This document shows, in pieces, positions 35,325 to 46,570 of a DNA stretch of 64,000 nt; the stretch's first letter is position 1, and each line of letters opens with the position of its first letter. The position numbers were made by a program, and so were the translations under genes. The stretch is from Luidia sarsii. Taxonomy: Eukaryota > Echinodermata > Asteroidea > Paxillosida > Luidiidae. The notes under the pieces were generated by a model, which did no database searches, was not told where the DNA came from, and worked only from the letters and a program-made list of their open reading frames with translations. The stretch is taken from positions 7,686,551-7,750,550 of the forward strand of contig OX465113.1 of NCBI GenBank assembly GCA_949987565.1, written 5' to 3'.

Positions 35325-36081
35325 AGCCACAGTGGCATATACGAACAAGTACCATGATACATAACATAAAATGGATTCACATGAAAGAACGGACATCTCT
35401 GAAGGACGTCTCTTAAACACCAAACGGAAACACCAGGGCAATGATATGCCCTTGGGCATCCCAGTGCCCGACCAGAAATAGGCGTCCCAGTGCCCTAAGC
35501 CACAGCGGCATACACAATATAAAATGAGTGACAATGAAAGGGATATGGCAAAAAAATGGCAACAAAAAATAAATCTTGAATAACAAAAGATAGCTTCCTA
35601 CTGATGTAACACTCAGTCAGGAAAACGTAGCCTCGTGACACTTGAGAGCGCTATGGCAAGTATAATATTTGCATAACAAATTATAACAATTCCAAGAGAT
35701 TTAACTGGTTCATTTGCGTCATAAATATGAGGAGTTAATTCCCTGGCTGTCTGTATCCCCAAAAATGCCACCCACGCAAAACGTGCCCCACAAGGCGAGG
35801 AGACAGACAGCCAAGCCAATGACAGAGTTGACTAAGCTAATTCAATTTGTAACGATATGTGACAAAATCAACTGCCTCAAAGTGGAAGTAAACTGAAGGT
35901 TACCTGATTTGGATAGATGCACCCCATCATACTGAAATAACGCAAATTTAGACCATTTAATCTGTGGATAATGAAAACAAAATGCACGTGGGAGTCTCGC
36001 ACATTGAGATCTTGCCTATCTATTAATTGTGTGGCGCTTGCGTTCTAATGCCGTTTGAGAGTGAGCTCCAAAGTAGAAGAC

Positions 36082-36369
36082 TCACGGCAAAAGTCTGACC
36101 CGTATCGTCATAGTGGGACACCATACAGCACAGTCCCGAAGCATGACTGTAATCCTCTGTCGGAGGGCATACTCATCCAATGTGACTAGATCATTGGTAC
36201 CCAGATGTATAATAAGCATTGCCGGAGGGGGAAGGATTTTACCCAGCTCTGCCCGTAGGTCATACAGGTCTGTCACACCTGCCCCACCTTTCCCACGCCA
36301 GAAAACCCTTACTGGGATATCAAGATGCATCTCAGCCCGGCGAATGATGGAATCACCGATGATCCACAC
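36082..36369 (-). pseudogene. SGNH/GDSL hydrolase-like frame of the Ngaro element
   Basis: The frame begins MWIIGDSIIRRAE (block I, GDS with the nucleophilic Ser) and has LIIHLGTNDL (block III, GxND). The last block with Asp-x-x-His is not seen before the frame ends at 36082. Such esterase-like genes are known passengers of Ngaro retroelements; their role is unknown. It lies after the recombinase in the same orientation. Confidence 0.75.
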
Positions 36370-36487
36370 GGAGTCTAGGGTAGATTGTAAACAAAATGTA
36401 CATAGTCAGGGCTAAGCCCGGACCCTTGTGGAACAGCATAAAGAACGACAATAACTAGCTAAGGACGATTGCCTGCCGCTAAATACT

Positions 36488-37142
36488 TCAAAGCGGCAAT
36501 GGGCGAATAAAGGATAAAAATGCATCAAAACGCCAGCGCCCCATAGACTGAATATCAGCACTGGTCACCCCCAATACGACGCAGAGGATGCAGCCCCAAT
36601 GCGAAAGGAATGGCCTTTGAAGCGGGTGCCGTCGAGCCCTAGAAATGCCAGAGATTTTATAAATAATGCGTTAAATTGGTACCTTGTCAGCGGGCTCCCA
36701 GAAATATGGACCAACAATTTGATTATTTTTTGCATGACGGAACCGTATGACAACAGAAGGAGTGATTATCGCATGCGTGTTGGGAAAATGTGACATCATT
36801 ACAATTCAATACAGAATCCATGCTGTGCTTTTCAGAACCAACTGCAAAATCACCAGCCCTCATGAAGCCGAAAAAGGCAGTCAGGAAAACTGCACGAAAT
36901 AAAGTGGATTCAAACTGGGAAAAACAAAAGGCCGGAAAGGAATTGATGATGTTGCCTAACACTGGTAGAGAAATTGGCAATCTAGAATCCTGGATCGGGC
37001 GAAGCCGACGGGCATCCTCCAGTAATTTAGAAACCACAAAATCCTGGGTAGGGTCTGCTTCTCCCCTCAGTTTGTGCACATAGCCAACACCCGATACATA
37101 TGTGGCAATTGTGAAAGCCGATAAGCCTCTCAAAGAGAGCAA
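36488..37142 (-). pseudogene. Ngaro-type tyrosine recombinase, catalytic Tyr position Phe
   Basis: N-terminal core-binding region (LSLRGLSAFTIATYVSGVGY, 37142 on), then TAFFGFMRAGDF with the first catalytic Arg, a gap with frameshifts, and the C-terminal box FKGHSFRIGAAS (His-x-x-Arg). After another frameshift near 36565 the sequence reads SADIQSMGRWRFDAFLSFIR, where the nucleophilic Tyr expected in or near the last residues is Phe (36509-36511 is the likeliest site). It would have inserted circular element DNA. Confidence 0.82.
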
Positions 37143-37399
37143 TGCTATGAATTGCCATATCTCGTCAACTAAATGATGCGGGCTGCAGGACAGGTTTTGT
37201 TGCCGAAACTCAGTAAAAGCCCGCCACCCGGTATAGCATATGTTTTGTGCGTGTTATCCGAAATCGCTCCATCTCGCCGTCTACCAAACTTGAGACAAAG
37301 GAGGGAGTGGGATCATAACCTGGTCTGCCTGCGGAGCTGCAAGACGGAACCGCTCCATCTGAAAACGTAACAAAGCATCCGCAATTGTGTTAGACATCC

Positions 37400-37950
37400 C
37401 TAGCACATGACGTGCCTTAACCGACACATTAAATTGTGAGCACGTAGCACAAAAGGTCTTACGAGCCGCATAATTCGAGCGCAGCGCGAAGATTTCTGAT
37501 TAATAATCTCAACCACCGCCACGTTATCGGCATAGAAAATGACCTTGCGGCCACATAAGAAGGGGCCCAACAAAGCAAAGCAACATACAGTGGAACAAAA
37601 TCCAAAAATGCTATTGACGGGCGTTTGCGTAAGAGGTCACTCGGCTAACGGCTTTGGAATCATCGGCCCTGAAAATAGGCACCGAATCCAATGGTAGCCG
37701 CAGCATCAGTGAATAGGGACATGGTATCACTAGATATCCACTCAGCGGCTGGAAATACAGAGGTGCCATTGAAATTTGATAGGAATTCAAGCCAAGTCGC
37801 CAAATCCAACCTAACACCTTGCGAAATGCGGACCCTGTGGTGTGGTAGGTGGAGACTAGAACCCAGGCCAATATGTCGTCGTAGAAAGGCCCGGCCAGGC
37901 GGGATAGCCCGGCACAAAAATAAATAAATAAATACAAAATAAATAAATAA
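37400..37950 (-). pseudogene. Ngaro-type RNase H
   Basis: The minus strand reads MSLFTDAAATIGFGAYFQGR (the catalytic Asp in FTDA) and is preceded by WLEFLSNFNGTSVF. Downstream frames contain several stops. This would degrade the RNA strand after copying. Confidence 0.75.
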
Positions 37951-38997
37951 TGACCCGACTAGTGTAGTGATTGAATGCCGTTTAAAGAAATTTTCTTCTT
38001 CGATAACAACCTCTGTATTAGTGCTGACGTAGCTAACACTTTGTCAGCCGGTACGCACACCGTCTGTGTCGCGGCGTTAATTTCCAGACCCATAAAACTA
38101 ATTGTTTGGGCAGGACCAAAAGTCCTCTCATTGGCCAGCGGAACCCCTAGTTCAGTACAAATGGACTGAAAGCAGGACAACAACTTCTCACAGCGAGCAG
38201 CCGAAGATCCGATAAATAAGAAATCATCCAGGTAATTGGTTACCAGCTGGGATTGACCCAGACGCTTGACTTGAAATTCAAGGAAGGAGCTAAATTTCTC
38301 AAATAACGAACAAGATATGCTACAACCCATTGGCAGACATCGGTCAAAAATAAAACATGCCTTCAAATTGGAAGCCGAGTAGCTCGTAATCGCATGGGGA
38401 TACTGGAAGTAAACGAAAAGACGATTTAATATTCGCTTTCGCTAACCATGGCCCTGTACCCACACTAATAGCAAAGGCAACAGCATCGTCAAAAGAGGCA
38501 TAATTTACTGTGGATAAATCCTTGTCAATGAAAGAATGAAATGATTGACCCTCTGGGAAGGATAGGTGGTGAATTAAGCGAAACGAATTTGGCTCATGTT
38601 TTGGAACTAGACCGATAGGTGAAGACTGCAAATTCGGAAAATGTCTGTCCACGAATGGACCAGCAAGCCTGCCGAGGGCTATTTCGGAAGCTAACTTTTA
38701 ATGTACCACATCAGGGCGTTCGTCTGCAGAAAGTGAGAAACTAAGCATTTTGAATCTCGAGGGAAATGCGAACCCTTTTGAAAAACCATGCAGTAAAATA
38801 CTAGTGTCCTCAGTATTGGGATACCCAACAAGCAACTCCAGCAAAGCAGTGACATTAATTGGTGTTGGGAGCACGAAAAGACTGGGCTCGGCTCGCTGGC
38901 AAAGATCAAGGACCAGTACGTATATATATGGCGTACGCCGCGATGGAGCATATGCATTGACTTCATTGGAAGCATTATTAGCATGGGGATTCCGCAC
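37950..38997 (-). pseudogene. Ngaro-type reverse transcriptase
   Basis: The N-terminal part reads TPINVTALLELLVGYP and LLHGFSKGF, typical of the lead-in of Ngaro/DIRS RT. An in-frame stop at 38698-38700 follows, then VDRHFPNLQSSPIGLVPK, FRLIHHLSFPEG, LPMGCSISCSLFE and the catalytic NYLDDFLFIG, followed by GLEINAATQTV. A frameshift lies at about 38345-38365. Family-typical motifs are intact, so decay is moderate. Confidence 0.88.
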
Positions 38998-39021
38998 AGG
39001 AAGTTTACAGGATGAGGGTTA

Positions 39022-39160
39022 GGGCCCACTGGGAGGCCACCCCATAGGGCCCACACGGCCATCACATACATCACATAGGCCCACTTGGAGGCCATCATAT
39101 AGGCCATTACGGCCAACCCAAAGGCCCACTTGGAGGCCATCATATATGTCCATACAGCCA
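39022..39160. repeat. Degenerate short tandem repeats at the Ngaro 5' side
   Basis: Variants of AGGCCCACTTGGAGGCCATC recur at about 39022, 39076 and 39121 with a period near 45-54 bases. Confidence 0.7.
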
Positions 39161-40561
39161 GCGCATTAATGTCTTTCCTTGTGGTACATCAAAGAAAGAT
39201 TATACAATCATGACAATTGTGTTCCATGAATGACATGAGCATGAACCTAACGTACATTACTAACATGCAGTAACAATGTCATTAGTAAGTAAACCAAGCT
39301 ATTGGCTCTCTGAATCCCACACAAAATGGCCGATTCCTCCTGACATACACAAGGTGAAAAAACCAGGAAACATGCTCAATTATGCCAAATATGAGCTAAA
39401 AACTGGGAAAAAACCCTGTGAATATACAGAAGAAATCAGCACAATTGCCGGGTATAGGCCAAATCAAAACATGGAAACCAGGAGAAGACACGAATGAAAA
39501 CACGGGACCGGCCATGATGTATCCACAGTGTATGGCCTCGCCAACCAAATTTGCGACCAAAGGAAAATACAACTATATGTAGAGGCATACTCACTTGGCC
39601 CATACTCATTTGTGGGCAATGCAGTAGATGCTCCTGGGGGAGTGTTCAACCATGGAGGTTTCCCACAATGGTTCCATGACAGGAACCGCATGTGCCAAAC
39701 ATTTCCAAGAAGTCGACTTTGGCATTGTTGTGTACAAAAAGTCAGAGAAATATAGATGAGCCTACCACTGAGCGCCTAATATAACCAATTAAGGTAAAAA
39801 CTACAGGTGCAACTAACAGCAGATTTCTGTGGCACGTCGGAGAGGTAGCTGGCATTGCTGGCACTTGATAAATCCATCTGAGAGCGGTACTAGGCGAGGC
39901 TAGCTGTAGTGTGTTACACTGACTGAATGGTGTACAGCCCCGCCCTGGTGATGTGGGCCATCAAGTTGGAATGGCATCCAACTCTGTCATCGAGGCTGGT
40001 TGGTGGCACCCAACCCTTCTGCTAGGATGAAAGAAGTGGCACAGGTCGGCGTCCAGTTATCGTAGTCGTACAGGACTTGCTCCTTTGACCTGCATCAGAG
40101 GTCTCACACTGGGTGCTGTCTTCTCCCTTGTCTGTTTACTTGCTGCGGAGCGTACTGGAGCGGCTGGACAACGACGCGTACGGTGTAAATCTCTGCAATT
40201 CATGCTGAATGTCAACTATAAACTCTGATGACATTCTATGCGATTTGCAAGGAAATCTCCTTTGAAATTGTACTCCAAAACGAAAACATTGGATCTGAGA
40301 ATGAACCTTTGAATTTTTGTTGCAAGGAAAAATCTTCTCTTTCTCCAATGGATGGCTGTGATCAAGTGACCTCATGTTTGCTTCAAGCAAGCTTTTTAGG
40401 TGTTGGAGACCCCCACACCCTCCTAGGATGGCTATTCTGGAAGATTCATAATGATGACCATCTATTCTACATTCCTGGGCCTCCCCTGCTTGGCCAGGCC
40501 CCCAAGAGTTCTCCACTGGCCTGCCCATAACTCATCAACTGTAGAAGATACTAATCAAATA
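39161..40561. other. Unassigned part of the composite insertion
   Basis: Short frames occur on both strands, but none shows a domain I recognise. By position it may hold the decayed gag region of the Ngaro element. Confidence 0.4.
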
Positions 40562-40611
40562 GTTTCGCTGAGTATAAAGCCTTTTACCATTTAATTGGTA
40601 AAAGGAGATAT
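40562..40611. repeat. Hairpin repeat, copy B
   Basis: CCTTTTACCA..TGGTAAAAGG forms a near-perfect hairpin, preceded by CGCTGAGTATAAAG. The same sequence in reverse orientation lies at 29459-29506. Confidence 0.7.
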
Positions 40612-40613
40612 CC

Positions 40614-42401
40614 ACCGAGATCTCACAACATCATGAGGCAGGTCGCAGTCAAGCAGTCTGGCGAGCTATTGACAAAATCACCGGCAGAAAAGTTCGACCC
40701 AATGCCATTGTTGCTGCTGAATCAATAGAAGACCGGTTAACAAAGATAGCTGACTATTTTCGCGGGCTCCTGAACATGCAGCCCCTTGACCTGGAACTGC
40801 CACCACTCACTCAACTTCCGTCGGCACCCTCTGTAAACATTAGTGCAATCACAATAGAAGAACTCTGCAAGGCTGCCCAAAACACTCCCTCTGGCAAGGC
40901 TGCGGGTCTGGATGAGCTGCCATCTGACATTGTTGGCGTTCTACCGCTGTTGGAGTGTGTGCTGCCCATCATGAACAACGTTTTAGCTGGCGACAAACCT
41001 CCACTGGAATGGCGTCGATCTGTTATTGTTGCAATCCCCAAAAAAGGAAACAGCACGCGACTCTCCAACCAGCGCGGGCTCAGCCTCATGTCAGTCCATG
41101 CAAAACTATTCAATCGCGTGCTATTGGTCAGTCTTCGAGAGCGGCTAGAGACACTCATCTTACCATTACAAGCTGGCTTCCGTCCTAACTGGAACACTGT
41201 TGAACAAATCGCATGCCTTCGAATAGCAATCGATGCGTGTCGCTCCAGGAAGCGGAGTCTGGTAATAAGCTTTGTTGACTTCTCTAAAGCATTCGACTGT
41301 GTCGACCGCGGTGCCCTGAGAGAGATCCTAGCACTCTATGGTATACCCACGCCTTTCATCAACGCGATTATGTCACTATACACCAGTACAACTGCATGTG
41401 TACGCACATCCTCGGGCTGCACCGATGAGTTCGACACAACATCTGGTGTACTCCAAGGAGATACGATGGCGCCCTATATTTGTTTGTCATCGTCATGGAT
41501 TATATCTTACGTATACGTCGCTCATCCTAGAAAGATGGCTACACTGTGAGGAGACGTTTGTCAGCGCGACGGACGGCTGTAAAAATATCCGCACTTGCGT
41601 ACGCCGACGACTCACCGCTGTTTTCTGACGATCCAGACGTACGCTGCCCAATGCCCAACTTCATCGCTTCGAGGAAGCATCTGCCAAAGTAGGACTGCGC
41701 CTGAATGGCAGCAAGACAAAAGTCATGTACATTGGAGATATTCCCCATACTACCATCTGTACAACAGCCGGCGTCCCTCTCGCAGCCTGCGATGACTTTT
41801 GCTACCTGGGATGCAACGTGGCAGAGAGTAGAAGTGCCATTCAGCGACGGCGGCAGCTGGCATGGGTCGCAGCCCGAAAACTCACACCTTTGTGGAACGG
41901 AACAGCCAGCGATAAGGCCAAAATGCAGCTGTTTAAATCCACAATCGAGGCAGTGCTTCTCAATTGTGATGCTCTAGCGATTCCCGACACCTTGGCCAAG
42001 AAACTTGACGCTTCCCATCGTGGTCTTATGCGCTACTCCCTTGGTGTACACTTTCCTGAACGAATAACAAACACCGACGTGTACGTTCGTACAGGCATAG
42101 TTCCTGCCACAACAACCCTGCTGAAAAACGCCTCCACTTAGTTGGCCATGCACTGCGGAGACCAGAGGTGCCTCTCGCTGTCTTCCTGAACCCACTCAAC
42201 CAACCATCAGAACTCTTTCGGCAGGGTGGAAGCCTGCGCTGCACCTACATATCACAGATCACAGACGACCTCAATGCCATCGGCATCCAACACGAACAGG
42301 CGGTTCGTGCTGCCCAGGATAGGGCTGGATGGCAAAAGAGAATTTCTAACATTGCAAAAACCCGTGGTCACAACGTCTCGAGCCGAGTTCGGCCCGAGTA
42401 A
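40614..42401 (+). pseudogene. LINE reverse transcriptase
   Basis: From STEISQHHEAGRSQAVW the frame runs through TPSGKAAGLDELPSD (RT block 1), VIVAIPKKG, GLSLMSVHAKLFNRVL, LQAGFRPNWNTVEQI, FVDFSKAFDCVDR and SGVLQGDTMAPY. A frameshift near 41480 is followed, in another frame, by the catalytic box LAYADDSPLF (about 41603). The C-terminal domain (CNVAESRSAIQRRRQL, KLDASHRGLMRYSLGVHF) ends in further stops near 42140 and the element ends at 42412. The enzyme would have copied the LINE RNA at the nick made by the endonuclease. Confidence 0.88.
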
Positions 42402-42412
42402 CGTCAATAATA

Positions 42413-43092
42413 TTGATGACCTGAACAATGAAGTTTGTATGGTCTACCTAGACGATGTGCTGATCTACAGCATGACCTTCGCAGACCACGTCGAGAGAGT
42501 GCGGAAAGTTCTTCGTCGCATGCAGGAGCATGGCATGAAGTTGAGACCTGCCAAGTGTTCTTTATTTCACCCCCAAGTAAAGTATCTTGGTCGAGTTGTC
42601 TCAGCTGATGGCCACTGCATGGACTCTAAAGAGACGTCTGCTCTTGATGCACTGAGAGAGAAGCGGCCTTTAACTGTTACTGGTGTCCAACATGTTCTTG
42701 GCCTTTTGGGCTACTACAGGCGCTACATCTCAAACTTCTCCCAGCGTGCCAAGGTGATGTATGATATTCTGAAGCAAAACCAGACACAAGCCAAGGGCTC
42801 ACCCAAATATGACCGACGTCATGGAAACCAACGAGAACAGAAGAGCGGAGTCCAGAGGAGAAAAAACGACCTTGTGGTGTGGGAGCCAAAACATCAGGAC
42901 GCCCTGGAGTCAATTCTTGACAGTCTGCGGCAGCCACCAGTCATGGCATATCCTGATTTCTCCCTCCCCTTTGTTCTGCACACAAATGCATCCCAGGATG
43001 GACTCGGAGCTCTCCTTTACCAGAAACAAGACGGTAAACCACGAGTCATTGGATATGGTTCCCGGACATTATACCCAGCCGAAAAAAACTAA
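42413..43092 (+). pseudogene. Gypsy element 1, second half of RT and RNase H start
   Basis: Continues the RT interrupted at 32639: NNEVCMVYLDDVLIYS contains the catalytic YLDD, then KCSLFHPQVKYLGRVVS, LGLLGYYRRYISNFS (thumb) and FVLHTNASQDGLGALLYQ, where the RNase H catalytic Asp is Asn (HTN for HTD). It stops at RTLYPAEKN (43090-43092). No integrase follows. Confidence 0.9.
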
Positions 43093-43139
43093 CTCCACCT
43101 CCTCCACCACCAAAAACCACCACAAAATGGGGGTCCCAA

Positions 43140-44240
43140 ATACGCCTCTTATACTACTTTTGTAGAAAGTCTTATATTGAAAGCCGGATTCATTTATAAC
43201 ATCAGTAAGAGCTCCTGGCATCCCATTAAATCCATTGTCTGGTTAGGTATCCTAACGTCCATTCTGGCACTTCGCCAATTCCCAACCTGTCGAGTAATAG
43301 AGATTTGCATTCTTTCGTGGGGCAAATAATCTCTCTTTAGCCTGTCGCAGGTACCGTAACGTAACGACTGATGACTCGAAATTGCCAGGTGCTCATTGCT
43401 CAGGCTCACAACAAAGAGAAAGTTGTTTTTCTCAATGATCAGTGTTTGAAAGAAATCGCCTTTTGGCAGGATAATGTCGCTGGACTTAACATTCGTTTTG
43501 TGTTTCTTTCTCCTAAATTAAAAAAATTATTTGTTCAGACGCCAGGTCATCGGGCTCTGGTCCCATTATTTGCAACGATAATCTCGTAGCTCACAAGAAT
43601 TGGTCCCTTGATGAAAGAAATCAAAGTTCTACTTGGAGGGAACTCGAAACAATCTTGTTTGCCCTCCATTCTTTTCAACCTTTCATCTCACTATCGCGTT
43701 CTAATTAGTTATTCACGGACAGTCATGCAGCAGCCAATATCATTGAGGCAGGAAGCATGAAATGCCATCTGCAATAATTATGTAGCCTTTGACATTTTCC
43801 AATTCTGCCTTAACAAGATAGCTCTAGACGTTCACAGGATTCCTCGTTCGCTCAATGACCAGGCAGATTTTATTAGCAAATTGATCGATTTCGATGATTG
43901 GGGTATTTCGTTTATATTCCTTGAAGCGATCTCCAATAAGTGGGGTCCTTTTTCGATTGATTGTTTCGCTAACTACTATAACGCAAAATTACCTCGTTTT
44001 TTCTGAAGGTTTTGGAATCCCGGGGCAGAAGCTGTCGATGCTTTCGCAAAAGATTGGTCAGCTACAGAGAATTTCCTACCATAGTTCCCCCTATCGCCCT
44101 CATCCTTCCAGCAAATTATCATTTGCAACCATGTCATGGAGCCGGGGTTCGTGTGTTCCCTTGGTGGCCATCCAGTCCATTCTAGCCATTGCTGTGGATA
44201 GTTCAAGCCCTATGTTTCCGGCAGAAACACCAATTCCCTG
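43140..44240 (+). pseudogene. DIRS-type fragment: RT end and RNase H
   Basis: The plus strand reads ISKSSWHPIKSIVWLG (end of a DIRS-type RT), LNDQCLKEIAFWQDNV, ETILFALHSF, FTDSHAA and then RIPRSLNDQADFISK, WGPFSIDCFANYYNAKLPRF and RFWNPGAEAVDAFAKDW across several frames. These are the RNase H and following domain of DIRS-type elements. Many stops; adjoining gypsy 1 at about 43092. Confidence 0.75.
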
Positions 44241-44895
44241 ATCGTCGCAATTTCTAGGTGTGGTCGGGGCTGTAAAGCTAGATTTCTCTTTAGTAAGATA
44301 ATAATCCGACCCGTCAAATCGTGCAGTGCAGTGTCCATTTCGAAGCTTGTTTTCACGGAGACCATTCGGGCTCATACGTGTATGGTTTGGCAACGTGTTC
44401 CCGTCTGTGGCCATAGGAAAACTATTTTCAAAATTTCTATCCTTGTTATCGACTTAGAATTCATCTGATTCCGAAGAAAAAGCTTGTCGAAAGACGTCTC
44501 GGCCAACAAAATTGTCAGGTTTTTCTCGCCGAGAAAAAGACTGGTGCCACGCTCAAAAAACGTGCATTATCTGCTGAACGCGTCAGGGAACCTCTCCGAC
44601 TATCTAAGAGCATACGGCTTTCGCGGGGAGAGAACAAAAATTCTGCGTTCATCTGGTGACCTAAAGAACAGCGCCCTCAATAACTACGAGCATAATTTTA
44701 ATTAATTATAAAAGGCTTCTATAAGCCTGAAACACAAAATTTATGTTTGATCTGGAATTACAATGTACCAATGAACATATTTAATGCCAAATCAGGATTT
44801 TCTATTTTTTGCACTTCAGTTGACCTTTAAAGCCGAGTCTCGAATTATGCTTGTCGTTTCTTTCTCTCTCTCATTTTTAAAGCTTTTAAAGTGAA

Positions 44896-45100
44896 GTGCC
44901 GAGAGGGCCATGAGGAGGTAGAGGCAGATGCCTCAAAATAGTGCCATCAAGGCCATTTGATATTTGTTCATTTTTGTTTATAATACAAATTTCACTTTGT
45001 GGATTTGAAGCTTCAAGAAGAAGCATGGTGGGCCGAGAGGGCCATGAGGAAGTACAGGCAGATGCCTCAAGACAGCGTCATCGAGGCCATGCCTTATTTG
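44896..45100. repeat. Two-copy direct repeat, period about 134 bp
   Basis: CCGAGAGGGCCATGAGGA at about 44898 and 45032 starts two similar units, each with GGCAGATGCCTCAA and a following CATC.AGGCCAT. Confidence 0.75.
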
Positions 45101-45119
45101 TTCAATTTTTTTTTGGCCG

Positions 45120-45789
45120 GTTGTTCATGCTAAAAATTAATGTATAGTTGTATGCATTTAGCATCTTTGAATAAACAGGGGAGCAGGCTTAAATTTAAAT
45201 CAGGAAATCGAAGAAGGGTGGACCGTGTTCAATCATTGGAAATGGAGCGGCTGTATTATATTAAAGTAAACTATTTGCACCGCTGTGCACATCTCGGTCT
45301 CCTGCCTCGATGAAGTTTAGGTATGGGTGGAACGATTTCTCGCTCCGCCCCGGAACTTGGCCACTTTTGGGTCCCTTTAATCGCCCCACGATTCTCCCAT
45401 ATCCCACACCCAAATCTAAACGGGGACGTGTGATTGAGGTGGTATCCCCTGACTCCGCGCGCACTGCTCCCCTGTCTGCTCATGCGCAGCGTGTGCTAAA
45501 ATTAAACCGCACCTTTGCGCTCACTGCCCCATGCCGCTCCAAACCCAACCCTATGAGTATGATCTCAACATAGTGCCCATTGTACGCCGTCGAGTTAGCT
45601 GTATGGCTCATGATGAATTCGCAGTGCCTCCGTTCGCCTGTGTTCTGAAATTGGCTATGCGAAACGAAACTGTTCCGCTACCTTGAAGAAGTAAACATCA
45701 ACAAGGCGATTCTACGATACCTCCGTGCTATTTCTGTGGACTGAATTCTATGTGTGACCGTGTTGGGGGGTTCTCTTGGGTATGTATAA
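45120..45789. other. No gene seen
   Basis: A plus-strand frame at 45310-45573 and its minus-strand shadow show no recognisable domain. The stretch is GC-richer than the host introns and is probably part of an element. Confidence 0.4.
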
Positions 45790-46570
45790 TTATGTAATCT
45801 GAGCGGAGTACCTCCCCCGCAAACCACCATCCCATGCGGGCACTTCCCATGGATGTGCCACTACAACTCGTCCTTGGGGGCTCCTCTTTTTACTAAGACA
45901 AACTTCTTCTTTCGTGTGAGGCAGCTTGGCGATGTTGCTCAGCCGTTGCAGCCAGCTCTCTGCGTCGGGACTCAGGTCATTCAGGTCAAGGTCATTGGGT
46001 GGGGGGAAGGTGGGGCACTCGTGGATGATGTGGTGGGCGGTCTGTTCCTCGGTTCCGCATGGGCTGGCTGCTGATGAGCGCAGGCCCCAGCGGTGCATGG
46101 TGGCGTTGAAACGGCCCACACCCGTCCGTAGCCGGTTTAGTGTTGACCAGTCCTTGCGAGGAAGGTCAGCGCCCGGTGGTAAACTCGTGTTTGGGTTGAC
46201 TGAGAGTTGAGGGGGTCGCGGGTCTCCTGCCAGCTGGTTCTCCATACTTCAAGTGTGTTGAAGGGGGTCCACCAGAAATTGCTGGGTGGTGGGAGAACGG
46301 GCGCCGGGAAGGTAGACGCTGGCGACCAGGGTCTTGGGAGTCTGCCACGAGTTTGTGCAGGAGATGTGTTGGATCCTGCGAGGCCTCACTCACAAGTCTG
46401 TGTGTGTGGTTTTCCCTGCGTAGGGCAGCTGGTGCGATGCCAGATAGTACCGGGAGGAACTCCGTTGGGGTGGGTTTAAAGCAGCCGGTGACAATCATCA
46501 TGGTCTCGTTGAGAGTGGTGTCGAGTTTCTTGGCATGCACACTGCGACTAACACAAACTAACAATTACGC
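45790..46570 (-). pseudogene. LINE RT C-terminal fragment
   Basis: The minus strand reads HAKKLDTTLNETMMIVTGC and PTPTEFLPVLSGIAPAAL, shifts frame near 46200, then DWSTLNRLRTGVGRFNATMH and CGTEEQTAHHIIHECP, a Cys/His motif typical of LINE ORF2 C termini. The tail continues to 45790. No catalytic domain is present, as expected only for a piece with its 5' side lost. Confidence 0.75.

Larger units (their letters stand above)
36082..38997 (-). mobile_element. Ngaro/DIRS-type tyrosine-recombinase retroelement
   Basis: On the minus strand, in order: RT (38997-37950), RNase H (about 37950-37400), tyrosine recombinase (37142-36488) and an SGNH hydrolase-like frame (36369-36082). This gene order with a tyrosine recombinase in place of a DDE integrase, and a hydrolase added, is that of Ngaro-group elements. 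Every gene is broken. Confidence 0.85.
34196..40613. mobile_element. Composite insertion splitting the LINE
   Basis: The LINE reads to about RNELI at 34195 and resumes STEISQHHEAGRSQAVW at 40614. The 6.4 kb between contains a 26-bp minisatellite, a minus-strand Ngaro-type retroelement and unassigned flanks. I could not find a convincing target duplication, so the exact ends are uncertain. Confidence 0.6.
32640..42412 (+). mobile_element. LINE (non-LTR retrotransposon) nested in gypsy 1
   Basis: 5' region 32640-33120, AP-type endonuclease 33128-34195 and RT 40614-42401 lie in order on the plus strand, followed by a short tail (AATAATA). The piece 34196-40613 is a further insertion. Endonuclease plus RT with a duplicated target shows a non-LTR element; the clade is not assigned. 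Confidence 0.85.
32630..42422. repeat. 10-bp target-site duplication of the nested LINE
   Basis: TTGATGACCT occurs at 32630-32639 and at 42413-42422. Taking one copy away joins the gypsy RT reading frame (CLDDL to NNEVC) without loss, as expected for a clean target duplication. Confidence 0.9.
29518..43092 (+). mobile_element. Ty3/gypsy element 1, split by a nested LINE
   Basis: The left part (29518-32639) has LTR, gag, protease and the first half of RT. The right part (42413-43092) has the second half of RT and the start of RNase H. The interval 32640-42412 is the LINE insertion, flanked by TTGATGACCT on both sides. The element ends abruptly at about 43092, before integrase and 3' LTR. Confidence 0.85.

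Noticed and set aside
34306..35416. Open frames through the 26-bp array (VPYREWASQCPTGNGHPSAL)
   Set aside because: The same peptide appears in all three plus frames because 26 is not a multiple of three and the unit lacks stops; no start or domain context.
40562..40613. Helitron 3' end (hairpin near the terminus)
   Set aside because: A hairpin is present but no CTRR end or TC start between A and T was found at either border of the insertion.
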